A stretch of DNA of 64,000 nucleotides, taken from Hansfordia pulvinata. Taxonomy: Eukaryota; Ascomycota; Sordariomycetes; Xylariales. The notes under the pieces were generated by a model. That model ran no database searches. It was given only the letters and a program-made list of their open reading frames with translations, and was not told the DNA's origin. Positions 23,645 through 35,744 of this stretch are shown in pieces. Every line of letters starts with the position of its first letter. The first letter of the stretch is position 1. Both the position numbers and the translations under genes were made by a program. The stretch is taken from NCBI GenBank assembly GCA_006538405.1, contig BJKQ01000017.1:186001-250000 (forward strand), written 5' to 3'.

Positions 23645-26600
23645 ATGGCACATGCTCCGGCCCTCCTGAGGACCAACACGGCCCCCGTATTCCCCGCTCC
23701 CGACTCGAACCACGCCGCCTCTCGCCAGCATCAATCGGTGGGCGCGTACCCTCACAACCCGTCAGCCATGGCCGCTATGCGAGCGAGCCAGTGGTCTGGC
23801 ACCTCGCCCACGCTCCACTCACAATCCAGCGCCTCGCTCTCGTCAATGGTCAACGCCTCGGCCCCTCAATCCACACCTTCAAATGGCAACGTTGTTGCCA
23901 CCACAAACATCATCAACCAGAAGGCAGATGCCTCGCGGTCCCTTTATCAGATTTGTGTGGCGCTTCGCCAGCGTCTTGCGCAGGTCCCGGGTTTTCACCC
24001 CTTCCTGGAATCGATGAACTCCCAGCTCGTCTCTGGCGACGATGATGGCCCTGTGGAAGCCGTCTGGAACCTCCTCCGCAGCGGCCACCCCCTTCTGACC
24101 ATATTCAACTCTCTGCAGCCCGCAGAGCCCCTCAAAGTCGACCCCTCTCTTAACGAGGCCAAGCGCTCAAAGCTTGCCATATTCCGCTTTGTTGAGGCGT
24201 GTCTCAAGGACCTCAAGATCCCTCCGGCCGAATGCTTTGTGATTAGTGATCTCACTGGCAACGACACTTCGGGTCTCGTCAAGGTAATCTCGTCTGCGTC
24301 TCAACGGTCGTTCGTCACCTCTAACTGGCCCGCAGGTCACTCAAGTCGTCAACTATGTTCTAGATCTTGCAGAGCAACGCGGGCTTCTCCTCCAAGCCCA
24401 GCAGTACCCCGACAGCGGCTCGGCCGCTCCGATTCCCGGCGCCAAGAAGAACATTCGTGATCACATTGTCGAGGAAATCGTGCAGACCGAGCGCAAGTAC
24501 GTCCAGGATCTCGAAAACTTACACGACCTCAAGAAGTCCCTGGAGCAGAAGGGCGTCATTCCGGGCGACTTGGTTCACTCGATCTTCCTCAACATCAACG
24601 CCATCCTCGACTTCCAGAGGCGTTTCCTAATCCGCGTGGAAACCACCAACTCCCAGCCGGAGCACCTGCAGCAGTGGGGTGCGCCGTTCGTTACCTACGA
24701 AGAAGCTTTCAATATTTACCAGCCTTTCATTGCGAATCAGACCAAGGCGCAGCAGCTGTCAAGCCAGTCTTTTGACAAGATCCGCCAGGCTGACCACCCG
24801 TGTCCTACGACTACAACACACTCGATGGTTTTCTACTGAAACCGATGCAGCGCCTCGTCAAATACCCGTTGCTATTGAAGGTGGATTTGCCCGTATATTC
24901 TCACGTGCAAGGGCGATGCTAACCTCGAGCAGGATCTACTCAAGAAAGGAAGCGACGATCCCAACATCCAAGCCGATCTTCAGGCCGGTATCTCATCCGC
25001 CGAACGGATTCTGAAGAAGGCCAACGACGCGGTAGAGCGCAGTCAGCTGGACGAGGCGTTGGAAGAGCTGATCGGGCGGGTCGATGATTGGAAGAGCCAC
25101 CGAGTTGAGCAGTTTGGACGACTTTTACAGCATGGCGTGTACAGCGTCATCACAGGTCGCACGGATCAAGAGAAAGACGTACGGCTACACAACCCTCGTC
25201 TCATGGCACACGGCTAACCCATTGCAGTATGAGATCTATCTGTTTGAATGCATCCTGCTGTGCTGCAAGGAGATCATCCCCAACAAGGACAAAAGCAGGC
25301 GCGACAAGGCGCGATCTACGCCCAGACCGCGAAACAAGAACAACAAACTACAGCTCAAAGGCAGAATTTTCATGACAAACGTCACCGAAGTCCTGTCCTT
25401 CGCCAAACCCGGTACGTGGACATCGAGTCTGTCTGCGGCCATCGTCGCTAACCAGTCAGGTTCATACACTGTTCAAATTTGGTGGAAGGGAGACCCGGGG
25501 GTTGAGAACTTCATTGTCAAGTTCAGTAATGAGGAAATGATGAAGAAGTGGGCGCATGCGCTGGACACGCAGAGGAAGGATAATGCCCCGGCTGCCACCG
25601 CCGCCCCTGCCGCCGATCAAAGCAGCACCGAGTTTGCCTGGATGCGAAACGTCAACCAGATCGAAAACCCCTACGCGCAGCAGGACGACGACGATGATGA
25701 TGAGGACCACCCCTCAGCGTATGTCTCCTCTCCCAACGGTCTCAACGGAGTCTCCACCGGCGGTGCCATTTCCCGCAATGCATCCCACGGCAGCTTGAGA
25801 AGCCGCTCCACCACAGGAGAAAGCTCACATTCCATTGCTAGTATCGCCCGAGGCCTACCCCCCGATATCCCATGTCCGCCACCTCTGGGCCGCTGAGTGT
25901 GCAGACCGCGGGCGGCGCCCCTTCTCCTGGCCATCGCGGCGGAGATTCCTATTTCTCGCCGTCGATCGACTCGCCGGCGTCCTCACGCACCAGTACCGCC
26001 AGCACTCTCTTCAGCGCCGTCTCGAACCACCAATACCCGTTCCCAAGGACGTCGACCCCGCAGAGCACCTCCGTGTCCGGCTCCTGGGAGGACAACAACA
26101 GATATACGGCTCCCGCCATGCCGCGCGCCCCTTCGCGGGACGGTTCTTCCCCAGTCAACGCGTACAGCGTGAATGGAGGGAGAAACCCGCGCGGGCCCTC
26201 GTTGCCCGCACTGGCCTCGCACTCGCAAAGCCTGGCAGCCCAGCAACGCAACAGATCGTACAGCACCCCCGACATCAACCAGCAGCCTCAGAAGCAACGG
26301 ACCAACAGCGCAACTCCGATCCCCGCCGTGCCAGGCATACCGCCTCACCTGCACCAAGACGCCAACGTGCCCAGGTCCCAAACCGGCTCACCCCGTCAGG
26401 ACCTCCCATTCGCACCAGCACGCAGAGTCCGGGCGTGCAGCGGGAGCGCCTGAACTCCCAGAGCAGTTACAGCTCTGGCATGGGTCAATATCCTGCGCAG
26501 CCCATCTACCCTCGACAAGGCACGCCTGGGTCCGCGGTCACTACGTCATCCCATGGTCCCCAGCCCTTGAACCTCGACAGCCAAACGCCGATATCGCCGC

Positions 26601-26959
26601 CGCTCGGAACCGGCACTCACTCGCAGTCGCTCCAGAGTCCCGATCTTCCCATCCCGACGCAACTGAAAGTCAAGGTGAACTGCGACAGCGGCAACTATTT
26701 CACACTGGTGGTTGCCTTCAACATCTCCTACCGCTCCTTGGTTGACCGCATCGATGCCAAGCTTGCCCGCTTTACTAACAGCTCTGTGGGCCGTGGCAAC
26801 CTCCGATTGCGCTACAAGGACGAGGACGGAGACGCGGTGACGATTGAAAGCGACGACGACATCCAGATTGCGTTCCTCGAATGGCGCGAGGGCGTGCGCG
26901 ACCTGTACTCTGGCGGCGTCGGAGAGATTGAGCTGTTCTGCGTCGGGACGACGTCGTGA
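23645..26959 (+). CDS. cdc24: Cdc24 guanine nucleotide exchange factor for Cdc42, with three -1 breaks
   Basis: Five exons: 23645-24283, 24336-24880, 24933-25178, 25228-25411 and 25460-26959, with introns of 48-52 bases and clear CTAAC branch points. Domains run in Cdc24 order: a calponin-like CDC24 region (about 100-213), a DH exchange domain (about 255-440, with TERKYVQDLENL and KPMQRLVKYPLLLK), a PH domain (about 455-600), a long disordered Ser/Pro linker, and a C-terminal PB1 domain (about 940-1030, with the acidic DEDGD and ESDDD motif that binds scaffold or NADPH-oxidase partners). It activates Cdc42 for polarised growth. As read, the frame breaks by -1 at three C runs (24797-24799, 25858-25863, 26391-26394). 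One extra C at each would give 1038 residues in one frame. Conservation across the breaks argues for sequencing or assembly error. Confidence 0.93.
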
Positions 26960-27417
26960 TGATCAGCACAGCCGGATCCCACGCGATCGAGAACGACCAA
27001 CATCTTCTAAGCTCGGCATTTTTTTTTTCTTCCTTCTTCCCCGATACCCGGACGCTTGAACCATCAATTACTTCCTCAAAACTCGACATTGAAAGCGGCG
27101 CATTGTCTTAGACGAAGCATCATAATGATACCACATCTCACCTGCGAATCTATCCATATTTTGTTCTCATGAATTACGCTCGTTTGTTCACGACTTTGCT
27201 TCTTGGACATATTGGCATCCAAATCCGCCCATTAGCGGCCCAGCATGGCGCCACCAGGTGCGCGGGATTACGTTCATTTTATTACGGGGTTTTCGAGCCT
27301 TTTCGATCTTTGTGGATAAGGGGTCTGACATCAGCACTCGGCCAATAACCTCGCTCAGCAGACGCATTTTCTTCACAGAAGAATTATGTTCTCTCACACA
27401 CACGCCAGTTACGCCTC

Positions 27418-27630
27418 ATGCAACAGACGGCGCTGGGTGATGAGTCGGACTCGAGGGGCTTTGAGACTGCAGTCTTTTCCTTCGTCCTTGTTTGGGCTGC
27501 TATATTTCTTCTTCTTGCCATGGGGGTGCGTATGGTGCATGGAAAGGGACGAGCAAAGCGTGAAGAGGGTCTGGGAGCTGAGGCCAGAGTTGTGGAAACG
27601 GCTCTAATGTCTAGATTTGACGCCGAGTGA
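27418..27630 (+). CDS. Doubtful 70-residue single-helix protein
   Basis: The frame starts with ATG and encodes an acidic N-terminus, one hydrophobic segment (about residues 20-37) and a charged tail. Codon third positions are not GC-biased, unlike the other genes here, and I recognise no family. It may be chance within the cdc24 3' flank. Transcript evidence would decide. Confidence 0.2.
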   Translation: MQQTALGDESDSRGFETAVFSFVLVWAAIFLLLAMGVRMVHGKGRAKREEGLGAEARVVETALMSRFDAE

Positions 27631-27885
27631 TGCGTCTATGGGGTGAAGATGGTTGTGGGAAGGTTGTCTATTTTATAGATGCGACGACGTGATGGAAGTA
27701 GGAATCCATCGTATGAGCAATACTGAGTTAGACACTTTTGAAAGCTACCTGGTACCTACCTACCTACCTGATCCAACCGTGCCCTTGCCAACCTTTCATA
27801 AGTGAGGTGAACAGAGGTACATGTATATGTGTAGTGGCGGTCGCTCCTGCCCAGTCACATGAACAAGAGCCCACACGAGTACTTG

Positions 27886-27901
27886 CCTTAGGTACCTAAG
27901 G
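27886..27901. repeat. 16-base perfect palindrome CCTTAGGTACCTAAGG
   Basis: It is its own reverse complement and is the longest symmetric example of the TACCTTAGGTACC words scattered in this window. Confidence 0.85.
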
Positions 27902-28443
27902 TAAGGGAAGGCACCTTTCAGCAATTGATGCGCCGGTACGCCGCTGGGCCGAACCCTCCCAGCTACAAAACCATCGTGCTTCTCGCATGCCATGCACACT
28001 CAGGTCACCCGCCTATCGATCGCGACAATGCTCATCTTCTCTTTCGTGCTCGCCAACCGCGGCATTTTCAAGATATACCAGAAGGCCATTGTGCTTAGCC
28101 ACCCCAACATGATACCCGCCGAATCCGAGCTGAGGCGCAGGTGCTGATTCGGCCAATGGAGTCGACTCTGCAAGTCGAGTCTTAGCCCCAAGACAGACAA
28201 GGGCCCAGCGGGACGAGGCAGAGTAAGGAAATCCTTCCGCGGGGGGCTGAGCTATCGCGACCCACAAGCAAGCAACTCCGAGGGTATACAATACTGCCCA
28301 ATGCTCAGAGGTCTTGTAGGGTTTGTTTCTTCTCCTTTTCAATCTTCACAGGTGTTAACGCAGTCTAGCTCTCGAAACAGGGCGCCAATCAGCTCTATCG
28401 ACCTCTGCGACCTCGAGAACGTGACTTCCGTACCGGAGCGACG

Positions 28444-31400
28444 TTGGCATCATCTGCCTCTCGAGAAGGCCTCTTAAATTCACAGCCCGAACTGACAATG
28501 GTCGGCACAGCCTTTCTCGAGTCGCTCCGTCTCGGCGCCGCCAACGAGCTCGAGGTTTGCCTGGGTCTAAGCGACCCCGACGATGCGTCTGCCGCCTCAT
28601 CCACGCCGTGGTATCCTCTGCCTTCCGTCCCCTCCTTCGCCGACGACGAAAAGGAAGAGCAAGTCACGGCAACCACCACTACGACTCAGAAGACATATAT
28701 AATAGATCTAGACCGGATCCTTGGCAACGATGAGGGGGCCTTTGATGTGGAAGGGATGGACTTCTCACACAGCGCGCGCAACGTGCGCCTGGAAGGGGGC
28801 AACCGGCTGTTCGCGCAGCTTGCGCGCAGCAACGGGGTGTGGCTGGAGGCGGGGGTCGCCCTCGACGTTATGGTGCCCTCGCTGGGTTCGTTGCCAGCGT
28901 CCGCTGGTGATGGCGGCCTCGACCGTGCCGTCTTCACGCTGCACTTCCTGCCCGACGAGACGCTGCGCCGGCAGGCTTGGCGCCGGCTTCGCTTGCTCAC
29001 GCCCAACCTGGCCGTGGCGGACTGCCGCCTGCCAGGATCAGGCGGCCGTCGTCGAGGCCCCGGAGGCGGCCCTTACGTGCAGAAACTGGTCGACCTGGAC
29101 GAATGGCTAGGCAACTGGGACGGCGACTTTGACACTGATGACGACGCCGCCGACTTTTCCCACTCGGCCGCCGACGTCCACCTACTCGGATCAGTGCTGC
29201 ACGCGCGCCTCGCTACCATGGAAGAGGGCGTGTGGCGATCCGCGTCGATCGACCTGCGAGGCGTCCTTGAGTTGGGAGAGGACGGCGAGCTGCGGGGACG
29301 GGTGCGCCGCCGCCGCCGCCGCCGCGCGGAGGCGGGATCGGCACCAGCGGCCCCGCGGCACGTTCTGGTCAGGGATAACCGCCCGTCCCGCCAATGGGGA
29401 GGGCGGGTCCGGGACGCGGCTTACGTCTTCACGTCTCCTCCTGCGCCGTCATCGCCCTCCGAGACCACGACAAGTTGGCTATTGTTAGCACAGTGCCAGG
29501 ACTCGCAGGGCGTGTTCCGCGAGGACGCATTCGACATGGGGTTCGCGGTGCGCGGGCTCCAAACGGGGGGCACCGCCGCTGGGGCCTCGGGCACGGGAGC
29601 GGCGACGACGGCGGCGCTGCACAATCTGGTGCCCCGAGTCCGGGATATGCGCGTCACTATGCCGGACCAGGGAGGCGGTGGTGACGCGCTCCGCGCGCGC
29701 GTGGGTCTGAACTGCGGCTGGGACCGGGACATGGAGAGCGTAGCCGCCGCGCTGGCGGTGGCGTCGACGGCGCCGGGCAAAGCAATGGCGCTCGCAGCGG
29801 CCAGGGCCATGGCTAACTACGAGTGGCATGACATCGACCCGGCCGAGTTGGTCGAGAACCGGAATGGGCGTCTTGTGCTGTGAGTCCCTTTGCTGCTCTC
29901 CTTACTTCCCCCGTCTTCTCAACGTCTTTATCCCCGGCTTCAGCGTAGGACCGGTAAGTAAGAAGACGGCAACATGCTGAAATATGATGGCGACACAGGA
30001 ATAGAACCGGGTCCCAGTGCGAGTCATGTTCGAATCTTTTCCGCGCCGGGACCTTCTACACACCTAAAGATGGACGCTGCACCCCGGTCGACGTCGCGGC
30101 CGTCTCGTCGACACGACTGCAGTGCGCTCTCTGCCGACTGCTATGCGACACCACCACCAAGTTCGCGCCCTCGCCAGAGGCCAGAGAGGTTTGGATCGAG
30201 GCCAGACCGCAAAAGGTCGTGCTAGTGGTCAGAGGGGTAGACGAACAAACCCGGCAGCGCTTCGAGCAACGGTTCCACGTGCGCGTATCACCGTCGAGGG
30301 CGGCCCAGAGGGCGGTGGCGGCGAGGAGCGCATTCGACCGCTTCTCGTCAGACGACCTCCCCAACCACCTGAGGACCATGCCCATCTTCCAGCAGTCGTG
30401 GCACCACCCTGTGGATAGCTGGGTCAGAATCAAGGAATGGGTGGCGACGTGCACGGAGAAGCATGCCGGCTGCGATGCGAACGACTGCGTCGAACTGCCC
30501 TCGCGCTACCTTGACGTTGGCGCGTCCTCTGGAAGCAACGTGCGCGTTGTGACCTCACAGCGGGGGCAACGAGGGCGGTACGCGTGCCTGAGCCACTGCT
30601 GGGGCGGTGCCGCCAACATTTACACGCTCAACGCGCACACGGAACACGTGTACAGCCGAGGGATCCCACCAGGGACATTGCCGCCCGTCTTCGAGGACGC
30701 CATCCGGACGTGCAGGGTGCTGGGCATCCGGTTCCTGTGGATTGACTCGCTGTGCATCCTGCAGGACAGCCTGGACGACTTCCACCACGAATCGCAGCGC
30801 ATGGGGCAGTACTATTCCAACTGCGCGCTGTGCATAGCGGCGACGAGTTCCAAAAACTCGTTCCAGGGCGCCAAGGTGGGCGGCAAGCCCACGCTGACCG
30901 TGTCGGCAGGCCACCCGAACCACCATCACCCGGACTCGGAGACAAAAGGGGCGGCGCCGGAGCCGCCGTACCATCTTATTACCTTGCCGTTTGGCCTCGA
31001 CGAGTACTACCACTATCACCGGTGCACTATCTACCGGGCGCTGCAGGTGGATTTGTTCCCGTTGCTGACGCGGGCGTGGGCGCTGCAGGAGAGGCTGCTG
31101 GCGCCCCGCGTCCTGCACATCTGCCACTTCGAGGCCGCGTTTGAGTGCGGAGCTGGGTTGGATTGCGAGTGCGGTCAAGGCCAGCAGCTGCGCAAAGACG
31201 ACGGCACGACGGCTGCCGGTACCGCCGGCACGACCACTGAGGAGTACGCCGACGATGACGAGGTCTTCCCCGAGTGGCTGCACCGGCAGGTCAGCTCGGG
31301 CGGGCCCGTGGAGGCTCTTGAGTGGGGCGAGATTGTGACCCTTTACAGCCCGCTCAAGCTGACGTGCCCCGAGGACAGGCTGGTCGCGTTGTCGGGGATC

Positions 31401-32576
31401 GCGTCGGCCAAAGCCGAGCAGTATCGCCGGATGGATCGGGGGCGCACGATGCTCGACGAAACAGTAGGGCATTTGGCGCTTGAAGAGGGCGAAAGAGGAA
31501 GGACACAGGCAGGGTTGCAAAAGGTGCGCTACCTCGCCGGGCTGTGGGAGCATCGGCTTGCACTGGACCTGGGCTGGTTCGTGGGCGATCTTCTGCTCAA
31601 GTGGCGCAGGGGCCACCGGACCTTCTACCACGATGCCTCGGTCGGCGGCGGAGGGCGGCGCGAGGCTAGGCCAGCAGGCGAGGACGCGCCGTCGTACCTG
31701 GCGCCGTCGTGGTCGTGGGCGTCGGTCGCCGCGCCCGTGTACCACCTTGGGAGCGAGACGCGCGAAGAGGAAGTGGCGGGCCATCGGCTCTTCGACCTCG
31801 CGGCGGCTCACGTCAACCTGGCCGACAACAGCGCGGACCCCCACGGCAGCGTGGCCGAAGGCTGCCGGCTGCAAATCCGGGGCGGCGAACTGCTGGAGAC
31901 GCCGTGGGAGTTGCGGCCCAGCTCGGACGGGGACGACGCGTTTGTGCTGACGGCCCTGGTGGGGTCGCAGGTCGTCGACGAGGCAGACGCGCAGGGGGTC
32001 CTGTTCGCCCCGGACTACGAACTGGAGAGGGAGGGGCAGTCGACTTGGACTGTGAGGGGCGAGGAGGAAGAGGAGGACGAGGATGATGAGGAGGAAGAGG
32101 AGGACGAGAGCGAAGATGAGAACGCAGAAGAAGGGGAAAGAGAAGGGGAAGAAGATGAGGAAGGAAAAGAAGGGCGAGATGCTTGGGTAGTTGTCGACGA
32201 CCGTGCAGATGGGGAAAAGGGGAAGGAGACAGAGAAAGAAGAGGGGAATAGGGACATGGGGAACAAGATAGAGGACAAGGACACCCTCTTCGTGTTCCGC
32301 CTCTTCACGCGGGACGTCCGATTCCACCACGCCACGGAAACGCCGCGCAGGAGCACGTGCTGTCTAGTCCTCAGGCGCAAAGAGTCGCGGGATGGCGGCG
32401 GTGGTGAAGAAGAAGAAGCAGGAAAGGGGGTAGAAGACGGCCTGGAGACGTACGAACGCGTGGGGTTCGTGGAATACATGTCGCAGGAGGAGGGGGAGTC
32501 TGGGCAGCAGGACGGTCTACTGAGAGAGAGGCTGGACCCGAACGTCTACGTAAAGCAGGAGTTTCTGTTGGTTTGA
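28444..32576 (+). CDS. CVNH lectin repeats fused to a HET domain
   Basis: Two exons, 28444-29879 and 29999-32576, join in frame across a 119-base intron (GTGAGT donor, branch-like GCTGAA, CACAG acceptor) into 1337 residues. The first part carries CyanoVirin-N homology repeats: IDLDRILGNDEG followed by FSHSARNVRL (about 87-140), and VDLDEWLGNWDG followed by FSHSAADVHL (about 216-285), with a partial repeat near residue 22. The second part opens with a CESC...CALC cysteine region typical of HET proteins. The HET motifs follow: ACLSHCWGG (about 672), FLWIDSLCILQD (about 722) and LTRAWALQERLL (about 836). A highly acidic tract follows at about 1165-1240. HET domains drive cell death in non-self recognition; CVNH domains bind glycans. 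Without splicing, a TGA overlapping the donor ends the protein after CVNH (479 residues). The HET frame has no early Met of its own, which supports the fusion. An alternative start lies at 28498. Confidence 0.78.
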
Positions 32577-34448
32577 GTTTCAAATATGGGGCTCACTGGA
32601 TAGGATATTGGTGCTTTCAGGGAGTTGTAACCTTTTGACTACCTGGCGTGTTTGCAGGAGAGTATGAAAGGCGTGCCCCCAGAGTACTATTGGGTCCGCA
32701 TTTGTGCCCGTGGCCCGACTTGGGTTTACCAGAACACTTTATCAGTCTTCGGACCACCACATCAAAACCGGCAGACCGTTCAGTAGCAGGAGTGAAGCCA
32801 TCAACGGGGTATGCAAGGTAAGTGAGCAACCGATCAGACAGATGTAGTACTCGTCGACGACCGGGCAGTACGTTCTCTGCACGGCCTCGCGGCGGGCGCC
32901 TCGGTCGGTCGTCCCACAAGGAGGCGTTGGCCCTCCGCGTCCCGGCGCACCACCCATGGCGTCCGGGCAAGGACTCGGTCTCGGTGTACGGGGCTGCGGA
33001 TGCGGGCGCGGGTACGTCTTCTTGTGCCTGTCTCCCCTGCTGCTGCTCCCTTTGTCCCCCCACTGCCCGCCTCGGCTTGCGCCGGAGCTCATAGCTCGTC
33101 CCTTGATGATGAGCAGCCAGTGCCTGGGCCGGCCGCTTTCGGCGTCCCGGGAGAGCCAGACCGGGGTGCCCCGGGGGCTGTCGCGCTCGGCAGCGAGGCG
33201 CCGGGCGATAAGGCGTACGTGTCCGGGGGGCAAAGAAGGCTTTTGGACGGAGCGTGTATTTCTGTGAGAGAGAGAAGAGAAAAGATGAAGGAGAGGCGAG
33301 AGATGAGAGAAGAGGAGTGGCAGAAACGGAGGCGGGACAGACAAACAGAAAAGAGCGCGCTGATCTGGACGGCAGTGAGAGAAAGCAGGTCGTGTAGGGG
33401 GTTTCTATTGGGGCTGGTCATCGAATAGGAGAGCGACTGACTTCGGTTGTCGTGGATGTGTGCGGTCTAACTGGTCCAGCGGGTGGCGCTGTTGAGAAGG
33501 GGGAGGCGGTACATGATGATGGACCGCAGTTGCAGCAGACACTGGACCTCATCTACCTCCAGGTTACCTACGTACCCTGGTTTAGATGTACCTACCTCAT
33601 GTACTTTCCATAATCCGAATGAAAGCAGGTAAGTTGGAAGGTACTACCTCATGCAGGTGACAGCTTGAGATGTTAGAGTCCCTTCCCATATGGATGGACA
33701 CCATAGATGTACGTTAGGTAGTTATACCCAATGCAGTACGACGGGAGTACCTGTACCTACCTACCTACATGTAGATATCGCCTCGTGTCGCTGCCTCATT
33801 CGCATGCCCACGGCTGCGCCACCACCTCTGGCCAGACTGATTGATGCTCTATTTCCTTCCCCTAGGGAGACTGCCCTGTCACACTCGCCCAGAATGGAGG
33901 CCTCTCGCAGAAGAGACACCTGCTACTCGTCGATATGGAGGGGTCGAGTGCCCCCGGCTCTAGCATCGTCATCATCATCATCATCATCCAGATCACCATC
34001 TTCAGGGGGCCGCAGCAGCCTCGAGCCAGCCAAGCCACCTCGGAGTGTCAGCCTTGGGGCGCGGCCCATTGCCTAACGCTCTTCTGCCCGCCAGGATCTG
34101 CCTACTGCGCCCAGATCACCTATCCCTGACATGGACACACGGACGGAAAGGCTGTTGTCGGTACCTGACCTTGTGTGTGGCACGTGTTGGCGAGGCAAGG
34201 CACACATCCGTGGATGTAAGCAAGGCAAGGCTGGGGGCGTGTGGGCACAGTACTGATGAATGGGGAAAAGACTGGCGGGACGCAGATGCAGATCTGAGGC
34301 TGCATACACCTACCTATAAGTCGGCCGCACCCCAGAAGCCCGCTGTCTTCAGAATCTTATCCCTCTTGTTGGTCCCGTCATACAACACGCGCGAGCCACT
34401 GACACCACGCACCTCTCACTCAGACGAGCCCCCCCTCCCCCAACGAGA
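32577..34448. other. Intergenic 1.9 kb, no gene seen
   Basis: Open frames here are antisense or GC-driven and lack domains. TACC repeats occur near 33560-33600 and 33750-33775, and a short ATC array near 33966-33987. Confidence 0.4.
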
Positions 34449-35744
34449 ATGCCCCTCAACGGGCGTGCCTCCTCGTCCTTCCTCGTGAGTCGTCTCCTTC
34501 AAGCCCCCCGAAAGCCACTTTTGGCTTGCCTGTCGTCGTTGACAAGTCGATAATAAGCTGCAGGACTTGCAAAGGCAAGGGGACGCGACGGACGCCATTA
34601 CCGGCACACAAGGCACAAACTTTCCCGGCGAATCCACCACGCGAACGATAATATCGAAGATGATAACGATAATAATACCGTCGATAATGTTACTGTCGAT
34701 AACGATAATAATACCATCCACGACGAGAATTTTCTCTTCGACGACGATAATATCGATGACGGCTTACCGGCAACTTACCATGATTACAAAACCCAACACT
34801 GGAGTGGACGGCGCCAGGTCCTCGACCCCTCGAGAAACGGCGTGCACAACTTCCTCGAGTCGGACCTCTCGCTCGGTGCCCTTAACAGCATGCTGAACTA
34901 CCTGTGGCTCGCCGCGCCGACGCGGCCCGCGGAGCCGCTGTCTATGCACGTCGCCCTGGGCCGCGAGCTGGTCGTGGTTGACCGTATGGACCTACACCTC
35001 ATCTCGGAAAACGAGAGTCGCATCTTTCTCAAGCGCATCCCCGAATACCTGCTGAGAGCCGGCTTCCGGCGCGAGCACCTCGAATGTGGCCACGGCTGCT
35101 CGTAACAGGGGAGAAGCGGGTCTCCCACAGACGCAGCCGCAGCCACCAACGTGCCCTGCCGACGTCCCCTGAGAGAGGTTGCCGACGGCTTCCTCTACTC
35201 CTACGCCTGCCTCATCAGCTCCCGCACGGACTTCCAGATCGCGGCCGACAAGCAACTGCTACCGTACGACCGGGACGGCCGCCAGATCGGCTGGGCCAGG
35301 TGGCAAGCGGAGGCCCGACGGATCCTTGGGGACCACCGGCGCCGAAGCGAAGCCGCAGTCCACCCGCGCTTCCGGTTTGCCGCGCTGCGCCTGTCGCGCC
35401 TGGACTGGATAAGCCGTGCCCGGCCCGGCGGCGGCGGCCGGGCGTACTTCCGGCCCTGGCGCCTCTCCAGCGACTTATTGCGAGACCACTTGGCCTGGGT
35501 CGCCTCGGCCACCGTCTTCGTCGTGACGATCCTGACCGCCATGCAGGTAGGCCTGGCCACCGAAGCGCTCCAGGCAAGCGTCACCTTCCAGCAGGCCTCG
35601 GTCGTCTTCGCCGTATCTGCCCTGCTCGGCGGGCCCTTCACGCTCGGCCTGGTCCTCGCCCGTGACCTCCTCGCCATGCTCCGCGACGTGGCGACCATCT
35701 TCAGGGACCCGCGCTTGGGGCAGTCGTCGGGCTCGGCGGTCTGA
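34449..35744 (+). pseudogene. DUF6601-like two-helix membrane protein, frame broken as read
   Basis: The conserved part runs from about 34750 to 35744. It includes FLESDLSLGALNSML, LWLAAPTRPAEPL, a basic IFLKRIPEYLL motif, cysteines near 35090 and 35155, GFLYSYACLISS, then two hydrophobic helices (about 35488-35560 and 35600-35665). This is the layout I know from fungal DUF6601 proteins, whose function is unknown. A possible first exon is 34449-34484 (ATG, GTGAGT donor) joined to 34564. An Asn/Asp repeat (34648-34746) follows in a different frame, so a -1 break lies between, perhaps at the CCC run 34624-34626. An in-frame TAA at 35103-35105 splits the conserved part. It could be removed by a weak intron (35102-35173) or be a true mutation. 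Hence either a pseudogene or an error-laden intact gene. Confidence 0.55.

Larger units (their letters stand above)
26960..28443. other. Intergenic between cdc24 and the CVNH-HET gene
   Basis: This contains the cdc24 3' flank, TACC repeats near 27749-27775 and a 16-base perfect palindrome at 27886-27901. A 70-codon frame at 27418-27630 has one hydrophobic stretch but no codon bias; it is listed separately. Confidence 0.4.

Noticed and set aside
25720..25794. GTATGT...CGGCAG as an extra cdc24 intron that might explain the frame change
   Set aside because: The bases encode a Ser/Asn-rich stretch continuous with the flanking linker, and the frame break lies further on, at the C6 run.
29944..29953. 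Ten-base micro-exon between two introns in the CVNH-HET gene, using the GTAAGT at 29954
   Set aside because: Including it brings a TAG into frame at the join; the single 119-base intron keeps the frame open.
30555..32330. 591-codon minus-strand frame
   Set aside because: It is antisense to the HET exon and a mirror of its GC3 bias.
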